Notes: a model not told the origin generated them from the letters alone. A stretch of 64,000 bases of DNA from Dendrophyllia cribrosa (GCA_024195265.1 JAJLRJ010000005.1:43861587-43925586), one strand, 5' to 3'; counted from the stretch's first letter, positions 1-10,560 are shown. Numbers and translations: made by a program.

Positions 1-1195
1 CTTCAAGACGCCAAAGTTTGAAAAAATTCTATGAGAGCGTTTTCGAATAAAATTGAGTTGAATATTTTCCATCAAAAATTTAAAAATTCGCATTACTTGC
101 CGTTATTTTGTCGATGCCAGCGTTTTCCTGATAAATTGAAACAATATTTTCACCATATACTATTCGTGTGACATAAAACTACATTCCTTGAAGGTTTCAT
201 CCTGTTTGCTTCACTAGATTTCAGTTGATGTGATCGGAAGCAATGTCTTAAATATGCTCATTCTACTCACAGAAGTAACACTTTTGTTAGGGAAGCGTTT
301 ATTTAAAAACTAGTCGATGAAATTTTTTTAAAATCTTTTGATCTAAAGTTGTACATGTAATGCACTATCTCTGCAAATTTCAAGTGCATTGAATCATTTT
401 AAGGGCGCGAAATACAATTAAAAGTATAGGGGACTTTTGCATTAGTCTTCCAAAGTTTCATTGCCGTATTATTTGTTGACAGCTGGTTTATTTCAGGACT
501 TTCTCTTTTGTCTACATTCTACATATTTGTGCACTTTTGAATAAATTTTAAACGTGTTACATGTGCATGACCACAGCCTTATGTTAATTGCCATTGTACT
601 ATGAAAAGAATTTTCACGATCGCTTTGGAGCATGCAGGCATGGCAAACGTGTTGTTTCAAAAGCACACAAATATATAGAATGTAGACAAAAGAGAAAGTC
701 CTGAAATAAACCAGCTGTCAACAAATAATACGGCAATGAAACTTTGGAAGACGAATGCAAAAGTCCCCTATAATTTTAATTTTATTTCGCGCCCTTAATG
801 ATTCAATGCACTTGAAATTTGCAGAGATAGTGCATTACATGTACAACTTTAGATCAAAAGATTTTAAAAAAATTTCATCGACTAGTTTTTAAATAAACGC
901 TTCCCTAACAAAAGTGTTACTTCTGTGAGTAGAATGAGCATATTTATGACATTGCTTCCGATCACATCAATTGAAATCTAGTGAAGCAAACAGGATGAAA
1001 CCATCAAGGAATGTAGTTTTATGGCACACGAATATTATATGGTGAAAATATTGTTTCAATTTGTCAGGAAAACGCTGGCATCAACGAAATAACAGAAAGC
1101 AATGCGAATTTTTAAATTTTTGATGGAAAATATTCAACTCAATTTTATTCGAAAACGCTCACATAGAATTTTTTCAAACTTTGCAGTCTTGAAGA
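1..1195. repeat. Long inverted repeat (about 540-bp arms)
   Basis: The left arm (1-538) and right arm (about 658-1195) are reverse complements with few mismatches, separated by a spacer of about 120 bp. The first bases CTTCAAGACGCCAAAGTTTG are mirrored by the end of the right arm. No ORF of note lies inside. It looks like a foldback or MITE-like element; a transcript would form a very long hairpin. The left edge may be cut by the window start, so terminal repeats and target duplication cannot be judged. Confidence 0.85.
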
Positions 1196-1460
1196 CATGC
1201 ATCTAGAATATAAGAGGCATACAGTCATTTTAAAAGTTTAGGTCTAGATGTTGAGAAAATTACTAATATGCAAAAATCATGACGTCATCAGATCGTTGTT
1301 ATGGTAACACTGATGTCAATCAAATCTACTTTTTTGGAAAGTTTATTTCATCTCTAGTTTATGTGTGAAGCAGCTTGCCTGGCCGAGCTCAGACAGTGAA
1401 GTATCAGCCGTTCAAAGTTGGGGTGTTATGTTGCCAAAAAACCCAGTCGAGCCACCTTAA
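1196..1460. other. No gene seen
   Basis: Unique-looking AT-rich sequence between the long hairpin and a duplicated block. I see no credible coding frame, RNA gene or terminal repeat. Confidence 0.5.
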
Positions 1461-2045
1461 GTAGTAACAGATATATGTCCTAAAATCTAAAAGTCTAAAA
1501 TCTATAGGTATATACATTATGAAATCAGTAAAAGCTATAAATACATTATGAAATCAGTAAAAGCTATAAATAATTGTTCTCTATCATGCATTAACCTATT
1601 TACAATAAAATAAATACAAACTTAATATGTGTATGGCACATTTAAAAGCTATTCAACATGCAGTTGGTACATTCACCATTGGTAAGCCTCGATACAAGGT
1701 CCAATCTATGTAGGGTGTACTTGAAAGATGACAATGTAACTGATTTTCAAATATATTTAAGAACAGTCGGCCCGCATACAGGATCCCATGTATCTTAGTG
1801 AGTGTTTGCCAAAAGTGACAGTATTGAATCTTAAGGCATTGAGACGAAATCGAACTTGTGTAAGTTATATAATTAGTGTTAGAACTTTTAAAAAGGTTAC
1901 TTATATAGCTAGGGGATATATTATAGTGTTAATCTTATACACGAGGACAATAGCTATATTCATCCTGCCGTCGTGTATTTTATAAAGTGTGGCCATGCTA
2001 AGTAGTTGACTGTAGCTTGATTGCTTGTGTAGTAAGGTTTACTTA
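1461..2045. repeat. Segment duplicate, copy A (empty target)
   Basis: This block matches 2138-3612 in the same orientation (shared AGTAACAGATATATGTCC near the start, AAGTAGTTGACTGTAG near the end). It lacks the two insertions present in the second copy and so records the pre-insertion state. It also contains a small internal duplication (ACATTATGAAATCAGTAAAA twice, about 1517-1568). The short ORF at 1788-1985 has no sign of being coding. Confidence 0.85.
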
Positions 2046-2270
2046 ATTTAAACCAATCTATGCAACAACTTAAGGGCTATTTTTTCAAAATAGCTCAACA
2101 ATAATGAAAAAATATATTAAGTAAATAATCATACTAGTAGTAACAGATATATGTCCTAAAATCTAAAAGTCTAAAATAGGACTATATACATTATGAAAAT
2201 CAGTAAAAGCTATAAATAATTGTTCCCTATCATGCATTAACCTACTTACAATAAAATAAATACAAACTTA

Positions 2271-2825
2271 AAGTCCCCCTGTGATCAAATTTTGGATTTT
2301 CATTTTCTTACATTTTCGTGTACTATTAGACTTTCTTACTCATCTTACCAAATTTCAATCCATTACGAACATCAGAAGTTATTTTATTTTAACATTTATT
2401 TCCGAGAATTTACGGCCGCCATTAATCAACCTTGTTCCAAGGCTTGGTTGCGAATGGGAGAAAGTGACGTCAAAGACTCAAAATACCTCACGGGTTGAAA
2501 TTATAATAACAATAAGTATTGAAAATCACGCGAAAAGCAACAAAAACTTTGGACTTGTTCTTTGTGCAATTTTCTATGCTGATTGTTATTATAATTTCAA
2601 CCCATGAGGTATGTTTGAGTCTTTGATGTCACTTTCTCCCATTCGCAACCAAGCCTTGGAACAAGGTTGATTAATGGCGGCCATAAATTCTCGGAAATAA
2701 ATGTTAAAATAAAATGACTTCCGATGTTCGTAATGAATTGAAATTTGGCAAGATGAGTGAGAAAGTCTAATAGTACACAAAAATGTAAAAAAATGAAAAT
2801 CAAAAATTTGATCACAGGGGCACTT
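2271..2825. mobile_element. Palindromic MITE with TA target duplication
   Basis: 555 bp with inverted ends (AAGTCCCCCTGTGATC left; AAGTGCCCCTGTGATC on the opposite strand right). The two halves are reverse complements over most of their length. It is flanked by TA on both sides, and copy A at about 1620 shows the uninterrupted target. TA duplication and terminal repeats fit a non-autonomous Tc1/mariner-type element. The ORFs on both strands inside it are mirror images created by the palindrome and are not genes. Confidence 0.85.
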
Positions 2826-2987
2826 TAATATGTGAATGGTGCATTTAAGAGCTACACGATATGCAGTTGGTAGATTTGCCATCAGTAAGCCTTGATACAA
2901 GGTCCAATCTATGTAGGGTGTACTTGAAAAATGACAATTTAACTGATTCTCTGATATATTTAGGAACAGAGGCCCACATATGGGGTC

Positions 2988-3354
2988 CCATGCCTGGGGG
3001 GTGGACTCTGATATGAAAATGACGGGGGTGCTCATCGTATCTTTTAGGGATCAAAATTTGTAGATTGGTACCGCTTAGGGTGCTGAAATCTAAAATGACC
3101 ATGGTTAGAATTATCGCGGTACCTTTTAGGGTATTGAGCTGAAAAAATATGACAGAATATGTTTTGTACGTGTTGTATAAAATTGGACCTCTTAGGAGTA
3201 AAAATATGTTTGAGCCACGCCTATCAAATGAGATTCTGGTATCTTTTAGGGTGTTTTTCGAAATTTTCTGAAGAGCACCCCCATCATTCTTATAGGGGAG
3301 TCCCACCCCCATCATTCTTGTAGGGGAGTCCCCCCCCCCCCCCCTGGAGTCCCA
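2988..3354. mobile_element. Inverted-repeat element, poly-C end (family also at 62.7 kb)
   Basis: Inserted in copy B relative to copy A. Ends carry opposed motifs (ATATGAAAATGACGGGGGTG left, CACCCCCATCATTCTTATAG right), and a run of about 15 C lies at the right edge. The interior repeats short phrases such as ATCTTTTAGGG and GGTACC. The same terminal and internal motifs occur at about 62735-63012. Superfamily unknown; no transposase is visible. Confidence 0.7.
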
Positions 3355-3719
3355 TGTATCTTTATTGTTAGTGAGTGCTTGCCAAAAGTGACAGTATTGA
3401 ATCTAGGCAAGACAAAATCATTCTTGTGTAAGTTATTATTAGTGTTAGAACTTTTAAAAAGGCTACATATATAGCTAGGGGATATGAGTGTTAACCTTTA
3501 TACATGAGGATAGCTATATCCTGCAGTCGTGTATTTTGTAAAGTACACAGTGTGGCCTTGCTAAGTAGTTGACTGTAGTATGATTGCTAGTGTAGTAAAT
3601 TCTTGGTTTACTTTTTTGGTTTGTTGTTTTTTTTTCTGTAAAAACAAATCATCTTAAGTATCCAAAATGGTTTACAAACTTTCATTTTTCATTTGAAAAT
3701 GTTGTGAATGCTGTGTAAC

Positions 3720-3725
3720 TTTATT
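3720..3725 (-). promoter_or_regulatory. Polyadenylation signal AATAAA
   Basis: AATAAA on the minus strand begins 8 nt after the stop codon of the death-domain exon, a plausible 3'-end signal for that transcript. The very short spacing to the stop is unusual but possible; the cleavage site is not visible. Confidence 0.45.
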
Positions 3726-3733
3726 TTTATGGT

Positions 3734-4017
3734 TTACACTGAGTTGCAACAAATTTTCTCTGCTAAATCTTTACGATTTACATATTCGTGACACAATGCT
3801 TCAAATAGAACTTGATAAGTGGCAGCTGAGCCATCTCTTTGTTTCCATTCTATCAGCATTGCATATGCCTTCTCAAAGCAATTCTCATTGTCTTTATGAA
3901 ACGCATGGAGCATTCCTTTATCAAAATTTAGCCGACGTCCAAGCGGCTTCCATTCTTCAATTCTTCTTGACAAACCTTCAAGCTCATCATCAGATGGACT
4001 TCCCTCTTTAACTACAA
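3734..4017 (-). CDS. Terminal exon encoding a death domain
   Basis: About 94 residues ending in a stop. The sequence runs from an acidic linker (SPSDDELEGL) into RRIEEWKPLGRRLNF, KAYAMLIEWKQRDGS, TYQVLFEALC and NRKDLAEKIC. This is the amphipathic-helix pattern with the central MLxxW seen in death domains of adaptor, DAPK-type and cnidarian ROCO proteins, which mediate homotypic assembly in apoptosis and immune signalling. The upstream edge is a pyrimidine-rich acceptor ending TTTTTTAG at 4018-4019; a second AG 6 nt further in (exon start 4011) keeps the same phase. Entry phase 1 matches the exit phase of the micro-exon at 14005-14058, so I infer it is the last exon of that gene. The apparent Met at 3973 is only an internal codon. 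Confidence 0.75.
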
Positions 4018-4044
4018 CTAAAAAAGGAAAACTGCATGAAGTAA

Positions 4045-4483
4045 TTATAGTAATTGGACTGAGTGGAGTACAATTCAGAGAGTAATTGGGCGAGTAATTT
4101 CAAATCGGCCGAGCACGTAGCGTGAGGACGATTTGAAATTACAAGCACGATTACCTATGAATTGTACGACACGAAGTTCAATTACTAATTAATCGCATCA
4201 ATAACAAAACTCAAGATTAAAAGGTCTATGTCAACTCTTTAGTACTAAAAATGTCTGGGATATTTTCTCAGTTTGAAAGTGGAAGGAAAACAGCAAAAAA
4301 GAACCCATTCGAGTGCAACTGATTGATGCATGTGCAGCTTAGGTGTCCAATTACAGCTATCCAATTACAAAAAGTTGTAATTGGATAGCTGTAATTGGAC
4401 ACCCACATGACCGCACGCCAATTACATGAGAATTAGGCGCGTGGAAGACCAATCACAGATTGTAATTATATAAGTGGGATTGA
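4045..4483. mobile_element. Palindrome-rich element related to the window's last 560 bp
   Basis: The stretch around 4168-4208 (TTCAATTACTAATTAATCGC) recurs inverted at the very end of the window. Motifs near 4240-4330 and 4400-4420 also match 63500-63630. It contains a perfect 29-nt-arm hairpin (4342-4370 with 4375-4403, GGTGTCCAATTACAGC outward) and an inverted pair flanking ATTTCAAATCGGCC at about 4105-4140. No ORF. Probably a non-autonomous DNA element cut short by the neighbouring insertion at 4493. Confidence 0.6.
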
Positions 4484-5170
4484 GTGCAATAAGTGGTCAG
4501 TACAAAATGCAGACTGCAGAGTGCAGACTGGGTATAAAATGCAGACTGAGACCAAAATTGAGTATATAATGCAGACTGAGAGAAAAATTGTCATTTCGTG
4601 CAATGCACGATATATTTTTATCGTTAATTTACCCTACTGTCATGTAATCGCCTTTCTGAGTTCGTATCCTTGCATTTTCCTCTCCATATGCCGACATAGA
4701 CTGCGGACAGTCTATTTGCGCTGAAACATGACAGACATCACGTTCGAGTGTAAAATAGGGGTGACAGGCTGAGCGGCAGAAGAAAAATTTCGAATGGATG
4801 AAGTTGAACAGATGAACAGCAGAAAAAAAATTTCGAACGGCTTGCGGTGAACGGCAAAATAATTATTATTCCAAACAGCTGGCTGTGAACGGCTGAACAG
4901 CTAAATAATAACTTCGAACGGCTCGCAATGAATGGCTAAACGGCAGATGAAAAATTTCGAACGGCTGGCTGTAAACGGCTAAAACAGCTATTGAAAAATT
5001 TTGAGCGAACAATCAAAGACACAGGGATATATATACCGTTCCGAAGAAATTTGACCGACAGGCAATTAAGGCATGAGAGGTAACAATTTTCAAGTGAGTT
5101 GAAGCTTAAAAAGACTTGAGAGTTGAAGCTTAAAAAAAAACTTGTGGAGTTGACGTTTGCCTTAGTCACC

Positions 5171-5365
5171 CTTGTAAAAAAATTAGCGCGATCGCGGCGC
5201 GATAAGCGCGATCGCGCCGCGACAATCGCGATCGCGCTTCGAGTAATTCGTAATCGCGCCGCGACAAGGGCGATCGCGGCGCGATGAGCCAATCGCGGCG
5301 CGAGTAAATCGCAATCGCGCCGCGATAAGCATGATCGCGCCGCGACAAGTGTGATCGCGGAGACT
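5171..5365. repeat. CpG-dense satellite (left block)
   Basis: Tandem degenerate units built on TCGCGGCGCGAT and its reverse complement, in an otherwise AT-rich region. It is preceded by CCCTTGTAAAAAAATTAGCG, which reappears inverted next to the right block near 8620-8640. The overlapping long frames rich in Arg, Asp and Ala are artefacts of the repeat. Confidence 0.85.
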
Positions 5366-5639
5366 TCTAATAATCGCGTCGTTCCGCGTCATGTTTTCCA
5401 CTGGGACAGTCAACGCGATTTTTAAAAGATTGCGGAGTTCTCGGATAGTACATTTGAGAATTGCCCTTGTTGCCGAGAATCCGGACGTTTCAAGTCTTAC
5501 CGAGCATCCCGAGATACCGGCGAGGTTTTAACGTCGCCAGGTGTTTCGGCATGTCGATCAGACGTACCAAAACCTCCGGGGATACCAAAATGATATTAAC
5601 TTGAAGGTTTAAAATATTGCCAATAAAGGTTATAAACTT

Positions 5640-5846
5640 TTAACACAATCGACTGTTCAATGTACCACTTTTCTCTTCGCAGCTGATCTTTCCACTGCTA
5701 ATGATTATTGTCGTTCTGTGACTTCTTGTTGTAGTGACTGTAGTTCGGCATGTTTTTTCTTGTTCTTTGACAACTTGCCACGCCATTTTCTCTGCATACA
5801 CCCGCGGCTCCCGCGGCTTTTCTTTCGGCGGGAGAATCCTCACCAA
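5640..5846 (-). other. Possible captured gene-start fragment (unrecognised)
   Basis: A minus-strand frame of 68 codons, with ATGGCGTGG near its start, follows a locally GC-rich segment (GCCGCGGGAGCCGCGGG). I do not recognise the peptide. In a second frame the same DNA reads as a basic, Asn/Gln/Lys-rich peptide, so the correct frame is undecided. Its position inside the 4.65-kb element suggests a piece of a gene carried by the element, but it could equally be random. Confidence 0.2.
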
Positions 5847-5963
5847 GTGCGTGAATTAGGCGATGTGATTGGTTCATTCAAACATGCCATCGCCGATCGG
5901 TGAGCAACTACTCACGTCAGCCCGCCGAGCAAGAGAAAACTTTGAAATTTACAACATGCAGTA

Positions 5964-6395
5964 CAGTAATAACCCACATATAAGAACCTGGGTTTTAAGA
6001 ACCTGTTAGGCTAAAATTCTCATTTTAAGCCCCCTCTACATAAGAACCTATTTAGCCTAAAATTTTAAGTTAGGTTCTTATCAGTGGGGTTGCTGTAGAA
6101 TTTGTTATCAACATGAGTTTCTAAACTGTTATGTTTTGTTAAGAACATATAGTTTTACTGTATCTGCACTGAACTGCCTATAGGCATTGCTCTACATGGT
6201 ACATTATAAATGATTTATTATGAGATGATACTGTATTTGCAATATATATACAATATATTCCGATGAAATACATATGCAAATTTAAGAACCTATTTAAGAA
6301 CCTGTTTAGGCTAAATTTCCTTTAAGTACCATTTATATAAGAACCTATTTAGGCTAAATTGAAAAATTCAGGTTCTTATATGCGGGTTATTACTG
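5964..6395. mobile_element. TA-flanked MITE (nested)
   Basis: 432 bp bounded by TA dinucleotides. Inverted ends are CAGTAATAACCCACATATAA left and the corresponding GGGTTATTACTG right. The interior consists of degenerate repeats of TAAGAACCT and TTTAGGCTAAA. This pattern fits a mariner/Tc1-type non-autonomous element. It lies inside the 4.65-kb element, so it is the younger insertion. Confidence 0.8.
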
Positions 6396-7143
6396 TACTA
6401 TATAACTTAAATGAATACTGAAAACTGAAAATGTAAGATTTCAATTTTAAACACAACGCGAATTAAGTTGGAGGAATGCAAAAATGAATGATAAATCGTG
6501 CCAGCATTTTTCAAATCTGGAAATGGATTGAAATCATCGTGAATCAAAAGTTGTAAATCGCTGACAGGTAACAGAATCTGAATGGACAAACAAGCTACCT
6601 GAAAAAGGAACTTTGAACAATAATTAAATTTTTTTGGAAATCTTGGAGATGGACACCAGTGAGGACTTTTTTACCGTGTAGAAAAATATGAAGCGCGGCC
6701 GGTTGCTGCATCTGTGGTTTCATTTATCTACGGGCGTTAATTTGCTTTCAAGTTTGTGAGCTTTTTTAATTACGACAAGCCTTGAGATGAAAAGGTTAGT
6801 GGCTTTTATTATTTTTGCCCAGTATGTCAATTAAAACAATTGAGCCTGTATTTATTTTCACTTAACCTTTCTGCCTTTCGGGTTGAAAGAATGTCGAATT
6901 GTGGTAATTTAAGCTTATATAGGCTCTCTTAGTCTTTTCCGAAGGAGCCAACAAAAATGTTGTAAGCAGTTATATGATTTGAAATATTCAAGCTTACCAT
7001 TCAAACGATGCTTTACATCTAAAACTAAAATAAACGAAACATTTATTTGATTAATATTAAGAAGTTTTCTTCTATGTCGAAAAACGGCCTTGGCCGGAAG
7101 CCTAGAACATGAATTAAATAATTAAATTTCACAGCGCTTTGAA
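6396..7143. other. No gene seen
   Basis: AT-rich interior of the 4.65-kb element between two nested insertions. No coding frame, RNA gene or terminal repeat could be supported. Confidence 0.5.
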
Positions 7144-7222
7144 GCCTTGGCTCAGATGGCAGAGTGGTTTGTGCGATGACTTTCAAACCAAACGGTGCGG
7201 AGTTCAAAGCCCGGAAGGGCCT
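7144..7222 (+). repeat. tRNA-like sequence (SINE head or tRNA pseudogene)
   Basis: Contains an A-box-like TGGCTCAGATGGCAGAGTGG, an anticodon-arm-like segment with ACTTTCAAACC, and a B-box-like GAGTTCAAAGCC. It is followed at once by a T run that could end pol III transcription. The acceptor stem pairs only partly and the B box is imperfect, so I favour a degenerate tRNA-derived repeat over a working tRNA. Confidence 0.45.
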
Positions 7223-7361
7223 TTTTTTTATTCCTTTTTATTTGGCGAAGAGCTTGAATGCTCAATAGGTCCACAGTTGAAATATACTTTCAATTAATTT
7301 TTTACTTTCTTTGTTTAGTATATAACTGTTTTCATGCTATTTTTTTAAAGCAAATCTAGAT

Positions 7362-7978
7362 CGCTGTGGCTAAATGCCCGGCAGCCGTGCACGGTCTCAA
7401 ATAGACTAAATGCCCGGCAGTCAGAAATTTTCACAAAATTTTCACTGAAAGGCTCTTTCAAACCTTTTGAGAGTATTCGATGTTCCTTAAGAAATGTCAA
7501 GCGCTTCCAAAAATTATTTTGCTTTTCCAGTTGACGAAATATCCAAGCTTGGGCATACCGTAAGATCGCTATGTTCTCGACACTTAGAAAATTTCTGCTG
7601 AGATTCGCAGTCGGCAATTTTCACAGAGTTTCGACTGAACGTCTCACTCAAACCTCTTAAGAGTATTCAAAGTTCCTTTAGAAACGTCAAGCGATTCCAA
7701 AAATTATTTTGCTTTTCTAGTTGACGAAATATTCAAGCTTGGGCATACTATAAGATCGCTATGTTCACGGAGACTGCCGGGCACGGCCTCAAATAGACTA
7801 AATGCCCGGCAGTCAGAAATTTTCACAGATCGAATTTTGACTGAACGTCTCACTCAAACCTCTTAAGAGTATTCAAAGTTCGTTTAGAAATGTCAAGCGA
7901 TTCCCAAAATTATTTGAAAGTATTATTTAAAGTCAACTTCTATGAAAATTTCTGACTGCCGGGCATTTAGCCACAGCG
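7362..7978. mobile_element. MULE-like non-autonomous element, 9-bp duplication
   Basis: 617 bp with near-perfect inverted ends (CGCTGTGGCTAAATGCCCGG left, mirrored right), flanked by the direct 9-mer AATCTAGAT (7353-7361 and 7979-7987). Internally a block with GTCAAGCGATTCCAAAAATT repeats about three times, each copy near a CCCGGCAGTCAGAAATTTTC segment. The 90-codon minus-strand ORF inside is not coding-like. Nested in the 4.65-kb element. Confidence 0.85.
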
Positions 7979-8017
7979 AATCTAGATTTGGTCGCCAAAT
8001 TCGAATCTGACTGTGGC

Positions 8018-8126
8018 GGCCATGTTGGTGGTCAAAACAATGAAATTTCCATCCCGTTTACGAATTAATACACTGTTACAATATGCAAAAAGGTTATATT
8101 GCTTGTGACCACCAACATGGACGCCA
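8018..8126. repeat. Short hairpin
   Basis: GGCGGCCATGTTGGTGGTCA near the left side is mirrored by TGACCACCAACATGGACGCC on the right, around a spacer of about 60 bp. Probably a very small foldback element or remnant. Confidence 0.6.
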
Positions 8127-8154
8127 TGAAAGCCACCTATTCGAGCCGCGAACT

Positions 8155-8640
8155 CACCGCGATCACGAGGCGATTTTGCGATCGCGGCGCGATGTCACAG
8201 CGATCGCGGCGCAATATTCTCCGCAATCGCGGCGCGATCGCGTGGCGATATTGCCCACAATCGCGGCGCGTTTTTGGCCGCCGCGATTGAAAAATCGCGG
8301 CGCGATCGCGACGCGATTCCCGCCGCGATTTTCATATCGCGCCGCGAATCGCACCGCGATCGCGCCATCATTCGCGGCGCGTTTTTGGCCGCCGCGATTT
8401 TTATATCGCGCCGCGAATCGCGCCGCGATCGCGCCATTATTCGCGGCGCGTTTTTGGCCGCCGTGATTTCTATATCGCGCCGCGAATCGCGCCGCGATCG
8501 CGCCATTATTCGCGGCGCGTTTTTGGCCGCCGCGATTTTTTAATCGCGGCGCGATGTTTACCGCGATCGCGCCGCGATCCAAAAATCGCGGCGGCCAAAA
8601 ACGCGCCGCGATCGCGATCGCGCTAAAATTTTTACAAGGG
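8155..8640. repeat. CpG-dense satellite with 68-69-bp higher-order unit
   Basis: The elementary motif is TCGCGGCGCGAT in both orientations. Between about 8325 and 8531 it is organised into three or more direct copies of a 68-69-bp unit (starts near 8325, 8393, 8462, 8531), each with a CGCGTTTTTGGCCGCC segment. The overlapping ORFs on both strands are repeat-encoded and not believable genes. CpG density is far above the surroundings. Confidence 0.9.
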
Positions 8641-9156
8641 CACGGCTGTGATTTTAGCGTCCATTCGTTTCGCTTTACAGCTGCGTGGAGCTCGATGTTT
8701 ATATTAAATTCCTCCATTCGATCCATTGGCAATTTTGACAAACCAGTGACTGTTTTGTTTGTGCCACAATCTGATTACATTCATTCCTGGTCACATGATT
8801 CTCAGTGTCAGATATCAACTTACAACGGGCTCAATCGCGGCAAGTTAGAAAGCTGGTTTTTTCGTTTGCCGAGGCAAATTATCACGTTATATTCTTCTGG
8901 TTTAAGATCAAGTAATACAGCCTTTCAATTCAATGTTGACGTAAAAGCCCCAAAAAGGAAACTTTTAGCGGCTGATAAACTCGGAAAGGCTATTGCGTGA
9001 CACTGGGGTATGTTAAAACATTGCTATCGGATGGTCTGCATTTTAGTCTCAGTCTGCATTTTATACCTAGTCTGCTGTCTGCATTTTATACCTAGTCTGC
9101 ATTTTATACCCAGTCTGCAGTCTGCAGTCTGCATTTTGTACTGACCGGTGCAATAA

Positions 9157-9690
9157 AGAATTTATGCTATAATAATTATTGATATAAAGGCGAGTACAAT
9201 TTGAAAAAAATTCAACTATCACGAGTTGTGTAAATCCTCACAGAATGTCTCGAGCAATCATACAATGACCCTTTTATCATGAATGAACAATAATAATATA
9301 TGGTAAATAAAATATTGTGCCACTGAGACACACTGAAAACGTCATAAATCTTGTTGCCCTTTATTATTGCATTTTCAAAAGAAAAGCATTTGATTGACAA
9401 CAAAATGATTTTCGTATGCATCTAAATTAATGTAGAACGTTTTAAAAAAATTCAATCAAAAAAAATTATGCTGGAGTACATGTCAGTATGATCAAATTTG
9501 GTCCAATTTTTCAATATCGTTCAATGTTTTTTGGAAATGTGCATAAAATTTGCGATAATGGTTTATTTATTTTTTAAAGAATTCACTCAATATCTTGTTC
9601 CTGGTGTTCTAAGAGCATTTTGTATTTGAAACAAGATGCTCAGGTTCAATTCTAGCACAACACCACCATGACATAGCCCCTTCCGGCAAC
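9157..9690. other. No gene seen
   Basis: AT-rich sequence between the right end of the 4.65-kb element and a dispersed repeat. I found no coding frame or structured element. Confidence 0.5.
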
Positions 9691-10130
9691 CACAACAGCA
9701 AAGGCAGCGAGAACAGCATAAAACAACAGACAGACAGACACAGACAGATGCTGTTATTTCATTTAAGTCATGGTAATCCCTTCAGTATTAACAGATACTG
9801 TTATCAATGCATTTTACATTTTGGTACATTTCTTGCCGTTTCTTGTAAAACAGCAATGTCTATTGTTCAATTATTCAAATTACTGCAGGTTTTGCGGAGA
9901 ACATGAACACACGTCACAACAGCTAACGTTTCTTTCTCTATTTGAACTTGACAGCCATCTCTACAAGTTCAGCTCCTGGACAATTCAGTCACATTAGACA
10001 ATGAATTACACAGATTGTAACAATTGCAAAGCAGTTTAACAATTAAAGTACAAATTTTTTCAAGTGATGTTTTTCTTGGCGTTGCCGTCGTAGTTGCTTC
10101 AACTCCCTAATTAACGACAAGAGAGAGGGT
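9690..10130. repeat. Dispersed repeat (second copy at 54.95-55.30 kb)
   Basis: Phrases such as GGAGAACATGAACACAC, TTCAGCTCCTGGACAATTCA and CTTGGCGTTGCCGTCGT recur in the same order at about 54955-55300 with substitutions and small gaps. The plus-strand ORF at 9770-9997 has a counterpart frame there but no recognisable domain. A short CAGACA microsatellite lies at about 9730-9750. Confidence 0.7.
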
Positions 10131-10309
10131 AACTCAGGTATCATATCAGTTTGATATAAGATGATGTGTTTGTCTCTTATTCAACAACTGCCCCATCCAC
10201 GGTTCACAATAAAAAAATCAAAGGCTCCTAAGAGCTAACCTGTAAATAAGAAACACCAACACGCAATGCAATATTTCGGTAAGCTTATGTTTTCACACTG
10301 ACAAGGTCC

Positions 10310-10560
10310 GATCATTTTTTAAAAAAAAATTAACCATAAGGATTTTTGAAGAATACAAAAAAAGGAAATCATCACTTTCATAATGTCCAAATCGAGGGGA
10401 AAAAAAGGACGCACGGGTGAACGCGAAAAAAATTAAATCACTTTTATAATGTCCAGTTCGAGGGAAAAAAGAAAGAAGAGTCACGGGCGTGAATCCAGGC
10501 CTCCAGAGTACAAATCTGGCGCCTTAGCCCATGAGGTCATCGAGGAACACATGCTCAATT
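10310..10560 (-). mobile_element. tRNA-derived SINE-like element
   Basis: Read on the minus strand it begins with a tRNA-like head near 10555-10490: TGGGCTAAGGCGCCAGA, an anticodon-like loop TTTGTAC inside paired CCAGA/TCTGG, and GGATTCACGCCC as a B box. An A/T-rich body follows, with AACTGGACATTATAAAAGTG, and this body segment occurs twice in tandem. A related body occurs at 11688-11830. Confidence 0.6.

Larger units (their letters stand above)
2138..3612. repeat. Segment duplicate, copy B (with two insertions)
   Basis: Second copy of the block at 1461-2045, diverged by scattered substitutions. It is enlarged by a palindromic element at 2271-2825 and by an inverted-repeat element ending in poly-C at about 2988-3354. 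Removing both restores alignment with copy A. Confidence 0.85.
4493..9147. mobile_element. 4.65-kb MULE-like composite element
   Basis: The termini are inverted. The left starts near GGTCAGTACAAAATGCAGAC with repeated CTGCAGACTG units and spaced TATAAAATGCAGACTG; the right end (9040-9147) is the reverse complement. The 9-bp sequence GTGCAATAA directly flanks both ends (4484-4492 and 9148-9156), as expected for a Mutator-type target duplication. There is no recognisable transposase. The interior holds CpG-dense satellites at 5171-5365 and 8155-8640 arranged as a second inverted pair, a TA-flanked MITE, a 617-bp element with its own 9-bp duplication, a tRNA-like sequence and a small hairpin. 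It sits in the long intron proposed between the micro-exon at 14.0 kb and the death-domain exon. Confidence 0.8.

Noticed and set aside
2281..3315. ORFs on both strands in the 2.3-3.3 kb region
   Set aside because: Mirror images within a palindromic element, and translations of the poly-C-ended repeat.
8083..8741. Long Arg/Ala-rich ORFs on both strands (also 4936-5413)
   Set aside because: They are produced by the CpG-rich 12-bp satellite, which lacks stops in several frames at once; the peptides are periodic and have no independent support.
8554..9000. 148-codon ORF at the right end of the 4.65-kb element as a transposase
   Set aside because: First third is satellite-encoded and the rest shows no DDE or zinc-finger motifs; no support for a transposase.
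5171..9150. CRISPR-like array interpretation of the repeats
   Set aside because: Units are contiguous or palindromic without unique spacers, and the genome is clearly eukaryotic.
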